Shown piece by piece: positions 60,782 to 64,000 of a DNA stretch of 64,000 bases. The notes beneath the pieces are model-generated. The model was not told the origin of the DNA. It did no database searches and saw nothing but the letters and a program-made list of their open reading frames with translations. Position 1 is the first letter of the stretch. The number at the start of each line of letters is the position of its first letter. Source of the DNA: Nocardia arthritidis NBRC 100137 (GTDB lineage Bacteria; Actinomycetota; Actinomycetes; Mycobacteriales; Mycobacteriaceae); NCBI RefSeq assembly GCF_001612765.1, contig NZ_BDBB01000019.1, forward strand, positions 1-64,000. The letters run 5' to 3'. Both the position numbers and the translations under genes were made by a program.

Positions 60782-61618
60782 TCATGCGGCGGAGTAGACG
60801 CCGGGGGTGATGCCGTAGCAACGGCGGAACCAGCGGGTGAGATGCGCCTGGTCGGCGAAACCGGCCGCGATCGCCGCTTCGGCGACCGGGCGGCCCGCCG
60901 CGATCAACCGGCGAGCCGCGCGCAGCCGCAGCAGACGCTGGTAATCACTCGGCGCGAGACCGTAATTCGCGCGAAAGGCGCGGTACAGCGCGAAACGGCT
61001 GGCGCCGCTCGCCTCGACCAGGTCGTCCATGGACAGCGGGTCGAGATACCGGTCGTCGAGCAGGGCGCGGACGCGGCGGGCGATCGCGGCGCCCGGCTGG
61101 GCCGTGGAGCGACCGAGCGGACGGCGCGCCCCTCGCTGTACCAGCGCCGCCACCGAAGCCGCCAGCGCCTCGTCGGCGGCGAGTTCGGTGGCCGGGCCGG
61201 TCAAGCTCGCGCAGAGGCGGCGTAGCGCCGAGGTGAGCACCGGATCACGGAGCACGGGCTCGGCGAACAGCGGCAGCCCGGCCGGACGGCCCGCGTGATC
61301 GGAGAGCAGATCGGTGACCAGCTCGGTGCCGATGTGCACGATGGAGTAGGTGAAGCCCGCATCGGTCGTGCTGTGGCCGTTGTGCGGCTCGTCCGGGTTG
61401 AAGGCCATCACCATGCCCGCCGCGCTGGTCCGCGCCGCGCCGCGGCAATCGAAGCTCTGCGCGCCGAACTCGGTGAATCCGAACGAATAGGTCTCGTGGC
61501 TGTGCGCGTGGTAGACGTGCCGCTCGAAGTGCGCGTGCATCACCTCCACCGGGCGGTTCGGCATTCGCCGGTACCGCACCCACTCACCCTCGGCCACCCT
61601 CTCATTGTGCGCGCGCAC
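60782..61618 (-). CDS. AraC family transcriptional regulator
   Basis: A 278-residue regulator with an N-terminal cupin ligand domain (about 20-110, with YHAHSHETYSFGF) and a C-terminal double HTH (about 175-275): LSMDDLVEASGASRFALYRAFR and PVAEAAIAAGFADQAHLTRWFRR, parts quoted. It is close to and divergent from an EamA transporter gene, whose expression it may control. The GTG at 61618 may be a few codons too early; AraC N-termini vary. Confidence 0.87.
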   Translation of the reverse strand: MRAHNERVAEGEWVRYRRMPNRPVEVMHAHFERHVYHAHSHETYSFGFTEFGAQSFDCRGAARTSAAGMVMAFNPDEPHNGHSTTDAGFTYSIVHIGTELVTDLLSDHAGRPAGLPLFAEPVLRDPVLTSALRRLCASLTGPATELAADEALAASVAALVQRGARRPLGRSTAQPGAAIARRVRALLDDRYLDPLSMDDLVEASGASRFALYRAFRANYGLAPSDYQRLLRLRAARRLIAAGRPVAEAAIAAGFADQAHLTRWFRRCYGITPGVYSAA

Positions 61619-61661
61619 CAGCGTTCAAGACCGCGAGGCCGCGCCTCAGCAGGATCGGGTC

Positions 61662-62588
61662 GTGCGTATCCGACTGTTGCTCGTTGTGGTCATGGCGTTG
61701 TGGGGAAGCGCGTTCGCGTCCTCGAAACTCGCGATCCGGGAAGTGCCGCACGAGGTGGCGGGGTTTATCCGCTTCTTCCTCGGCGCGCTCGTCCTGCTCG
61801 CCGCTCTGCGCCTGCCCAGGCTCGCGGTGCGGGACTCGGGACGGGTGGCGGTGCTCGGGCTGATCGGCGTCTTCGGCTACAACGTGCTGTTCTTCCTGGC
61901 ACTGGCTCTGGCGCCCGCCGCGGACGGCAGCGTGATCGTGCCGATGGCGGCGCCGGTGATCACTGTCGCCGTCACGGCCGTGCTGACTCGCACGCGGCCG
62001 ACCGCGGCCCGCGCCCTCGGGCTCGCCGTCGCGGTCGGCGGCGGTGTCGTCTTCTTCGCCGGGATCCCCTCCGGCGGTGGTGATCGCCTGCTCGGTGATC
62101 TCGTCTTCCTCGGTGCGGCCGCGTGCTGGGCGTGCTACACCATGCTCGGCGCCCCGGTGCTCGCCCGGCTGGCCGCCCCCACGGTGACCGTATACGCCAC
62201 GGCCATCGGCGCTTTGGCGCTCGGCGTGGTCGCCGCGCCGCGCCTGCCCGGGGTGGCGTGGTCCGAACTCGGTGCCGAATTCTGGCTCAATCAGGCATAT
62301 CTCGGCGTGCTGCCGACCGCGCTCGCCTACGTTCTCTACTATCGCGCCGTCGGCGAGGTCGGCCCGGCGACCGCTGCCTCCGCCATGTTCCTCGTCCCCG
62401 CCTTCGGTCTGGCCTGCGCGTGGCTGCTCCTCGGCGAATCCATCGCGCCCGTCCAAGCCCTCGGGGCCGCCCTGATGTTCGCCGGGGCATGGCTCAACAC
62501 CCGTGACGGCAAACCTCGTGCGGCCACGCCACCGCCGATCACACCGGATGCCCACGATTGGCCTCCCTCCCTGGGATCACGGCGTTAG
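61662..62588 (+). CDS. EamA/DMT family transporter
   Basis: A 308-residue protein with ten predicted membrane helices in two EamA repeats. The first has ALWGSAFASSKLAIREVPH (the typical start of EamA domain 1) and the second LGDLVFLGAAACWACYTML and YLGVLPTALAYVLYYRAVGEVG. Such transporters export amino acids or metabolites. The GTG at 61662 is chosen because helix 1 begins there; AGGATCGG lies upstream. It is divergent from an AraC regulator. Confidence 0.87.
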   Translation: MRIRLLLVVVMALWGSAFASSKLAIREVPHEVAGFIRFFLGALVLLAALRLPRLAVRDSGRVAVLGLIGVFGYNVLFFLALALAPAADGSVIVPMAAPVITVAVTAVLTRTRPTAARALGLAVAVGGGVVFFAGIPSGGGDRLLGDLVFLGAAACWACYTMLGAPVLARLAAPTVTVYATAIGALALGVVAAPRLPGVAWSELGAEFWLNQAYLGVLPTALAYVLYYRAVGEVGPATAASAMFLVPAFGLACAWLLLGESIAPVQALGAALMFAGAWLNTRDGKPRAATPPPITPDAHDWPPSLGSRR

Positions 62589-62596
62589 ACTCCCGC

Positions 62597-62911
62597 ATGC
62601 GAGAGCCACATCGGGCGACGAACACCGCGTGGTGGGACAACTACCTGGTCGCACTGGTCGGTCTGCTGCTCGCGGGCGGACTCGTCTTCGCCGCCGTCAC
62701 CGCGGCCCAGGCGGGCGCCTACCCGCTCGCGATTGCTCTGGGAGTGCTGTCCATTCCCTTCGCCCTGCCTACCGTTGTCCAGATCGTGGGCGAACTCGTG
62801 TTCTACCTGACTCTGATCGGGTTTGCCCTGCTCCTGCCTGCGCTGATCGTCAGTCCCGGGTTACGCCGGTGGGGGAAGAAGCGGTGGCGCAGCCTGCGGT
62901 TGGTCGCCTGA
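62597..62911 (+). CDS. Small two-helix membrane protein
   Basis: A 104-residue protein with membrane helices at about 15-35, 40-60 and probably 65-85, and a basic C-terminus (RRWGKKRWRSLRL). The family is not recognised. TAGACT at 62586-62591, overlapping the stop of the EamA gene, lies 5 nt before the ATG, suggesting leaderless translation. The frame is open a little further upstream (62558). Confidence 0.65.
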   Translation: MREPHRATNTAWWDNYLVALVGLLLAGGLVFAAVTAAQAGAYPLAIALGVLSIPFALPTVVQIVGELVFYLTLIGFALLLPALIVSPGLRRWGKKRWRSLRLVA

Positions 62912-62954
62912 TTTCCCGAGCACACCCGGGCGGAGCGAACCGGAGCGTCGAACA

Positions 62955-63539
62955 TCAAGCGGTATAGGGATGTTCGGCGCGCGCCGAACGTAGTGCGCGG
63001 CCCCACCAGACCAGCTGGCCGAGCAGTTGATCGGCGGCTGTCACCGGCATTTCCGGATCAGTCGGCTGCCCTGCGGAGTCGAACCGCCTGCCCGCATCGT
63101 GAAAGCTCACCGTGTCGCGCACGGTGACCGCGTGCAGTTCGGCGAATACCTGCCTGAGATGCTCGACCGCGCGCAAGCCGCCGGAGATCCCGCCATAGGA
63201 GACGAATCCCACCGGCTTGGCCCGCCATTCGGCGTAATGCCAATCGATGGCGTTCTTGACCGACGCCGGATAGCTGTGGTTGTACTCGGGTGTCACCACG
63301 ACGAAAGCGTCCGCCGCGGCCAGCCGGGGGCCCACCGCTGCCAGCGCCCGCGCCGCCTCGGGTCCGGGATGGTGGGAAAGCTGTTCCGGCAGAGGTGTTT
63401 CGGCCAGATCGACGACGTCGACGGTGACGTCGTCGCGCCGGTCGGCGTGTCTGGCGAACCAGGTGGCGACGGTCGGGCCGAAGCGGCCCGCACGGGTGCT
63501 GCCGACGATCACGGCGAGCTGAATCGGATGGTCGAGCAT
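62955..63539 (-). CDS. NADPH-dependent FMN reductase
   Basis: A 194-residue flavodoxin-fold reductase. The FMN phosphate loop is GSTRAGRFG near residue 13 and the isoalloxazine contact is TPEYNHSYPASVKNAIDW near 83-100, with VSYGGISGG later. Proteins of this type reduce FMN, quinones or azo compounds. The ATG at 63539 is preceded by GGGAACC. A MerR-type promoter with a palindromic 19-bp spacer lies about 35 bp upstream. Confidence 0.9.
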   Translation of the reverse strand: MLDHPIQLAVIVGSTRAGRFGPTVATWFARHADRRDDVTVDVVDLAETPLPEQLSHHPGPEAARALAAVGPRLAAADAFVVVTPEYNHSYPASVKNAIDWHYAEWRAKPVGFVSYGGISGGLRAVEHLRQVFAELHAVTVRDTVSFHDAGRRFDSAGQPTDPEMPVTAADQLLGQLVWWGRALRSARAEHPYTA

Positions 63540-63573
63540 GGTGGTTCCCTTCGACGCGTGCGTTGCACAGAAC

Positions 63574-63604
63574 AGCGTCGGACCTGAACCACGCTTCAGG
63601 TCAA
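63574..63604 (-). promoter_or_regulatory. MerR-type promoter of FMN reductase
   Basis: Reading minus: TTGACC (63604-63599), a 19-bp spacer, then GACGCT (63579-63574). GACCTGAA (63581-63588) and TTCAGGTC (63595-63602) form a perfect palindrome, offset within the overlong spacer. A long spacer holding a dyad is the hallmark of MerR-family activation. The same hairpin could also serve as a terminator for the roadblock gene. Confidence 0.5.
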
Positions 63605-63619
63605 ATCGGCGAGCGCCGA

Positions 63620-63991
63620 TCAGACCTCCAGGTCCTCCTCGATGCCCTTCAGGCGGTGCCTGGCCAGCGCCAAATTCGCCCGGCCCCGGTCCAGGGCCAG
63701 GTAGAGGAACAGGCCCTTGGACTTGCGGCCGGTCATCGGCCGGATGATGTGGTACTGCCCGGACAGCGTGATGAGGATGTCCTCGATGTCCTCCTTGAGC
63801 CCCAGCTGGTCCATGGTCCGCATCTTGGCGCGCACCACCTCGGTGTTGCCCGCGCCGGCGACCTGAAGGTCGAGGGACTTGGAACTGCCGAGCATGCCCA
63901 GCGCCATACCGCTGTTGTAGTCGACCACGGCGGCGCCGATCGCGCCGTCGATCACCATCATGTCTTTGAGGGCCAGATCCATAGTGGACAC
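63620..63991 (-). CDS. Roadblock/LC7-domain protein
   Basis: A 123-residue roadblock/LC7 protein. It has the family core DGAIGAAVVDYNSGMALG, followed by helices and MRTMDQLGLKEDIEDILITL, then YHIIRPM and KSKGLFLYLALDR. Roadblock proteins usually pair with small GTPases or regulate them (MglB type). The start GTG (VSTMDLALKDMM) is 9 bp from the window end, so the upstream context, including a possible GTPase gene, is missing. An ATG three codons further in is possible. Confidence 0.82.
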   Translation of the reverse strand: MSTMDLALKDMMVIDGAIGAAVVDYNSGMALGMLGSSKSLDLQVAGAGNTEVVRAKMRTMDQLGLKEDIEDILITLSGQYHIIRPMTGRKSKGLFLYLALDRGRANLALARHRLKGIEEDLEV

Positions 63992-64000
63992 AAGTTTTCC

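Overview
The window is a high-GC actinobacterial chromosome segment, most likely from Nocardia or a close mycolic-acid-containing relative. Three things point there: nearly all genes show strong GC bias with frequent GTG starts, the markers include mycothiol, F420, PIM mannosyltransferase, LpqW and GpgS functions, and many neighbours match the order I remember from the Mycobacterium tuberculosis Rv1157-Rv1230 region, partly rearranged. The organism call is inference from content and gene order; no database was searched. I see no rRNA, tRNA, CRISPR array, insertion sequence or prophage.

Layout: 1-3.7 kb holds a truncated Pro/Ala-rich protein, a secreted lytic transglycosylase, the Mrp Fe-S carrier ATPase, a DivIVA-like membrane protein and a 3-methyladenine glycosylase. 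3.9-7.5 kb holds a DUF3117 protein, an RlmA-like methyltransferase and the divergent glgA/glgC glucan genes. 7.5-12.3 kb has two related small membrane proteins and the envelope-stress block O-methyltransferase | sigE-rseA-htrA-tatB. 12.3-16.2 kb is accessory: an HTH protein with an unknown C-terminal domain, two uncharacterised proteins, an XdhC protein and a small membrane protein. 16.2-24.7 kb is a long minus-strand operon dapE, an ECHDC3-like crotonase, two LOG-family proteins, fadD6, folP2 and gpgS, with dapD divergent. 24.8-33.3 kb holds a PPOX protein, fadD36, a probable regulon of two paralogous MpaB-type oxygenases around a TetR gene and a secreted SxxK hydrolase, then pruA, a DapC-type aminotransferase and ferredoxin. 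33.5-39.4 kb has fbiC, a pair of bacterial PH-domain membrane proteins, and a small membrane protein coupled to a 52-residue ORF.

39.5-48.6 kb carries an asparagine permease, mshB, lpqW, typA, a 58-residue Lys/Cys-rich protein, phhB and pimE. 48.8-53 kb carries secreted or surface-type proteins: an Ala/Pro-rich exported protein, a protein with nonapeptide SIGS repeats, a Tat-exported DUF1906 hydrolase-like protein, a protein made of two tandem copies of an unknown ~165-residue domain, and a CHAP hydrolase. 53.1-56.7 kb is a complete four-gene osmoprotectant ABC transporter. The end contains regulator/target pairs (TIGR03086|WYL, MFS|MarR, AraC|EamA), an NADPH-dependent FMN reductase with a MerR-type promoter, and a roadblock/LC7 protein whose upstream context is cut off.

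Several genes (mrp, the DivIVA-like gene, glgC, tatB, dapE, dapD and others) have a TAnnnT hexamer 5-7 nt before the start codon and no Shine-Dalgarno sequence, so leaderless mRNAs look common here. The most interesting regulatory finding is that both MpaB-type oxygenase genes carry the same composite site, TTGACA-N15-TGAGA-N17-TCTCA, with identical spacing, close to a TetR gene.
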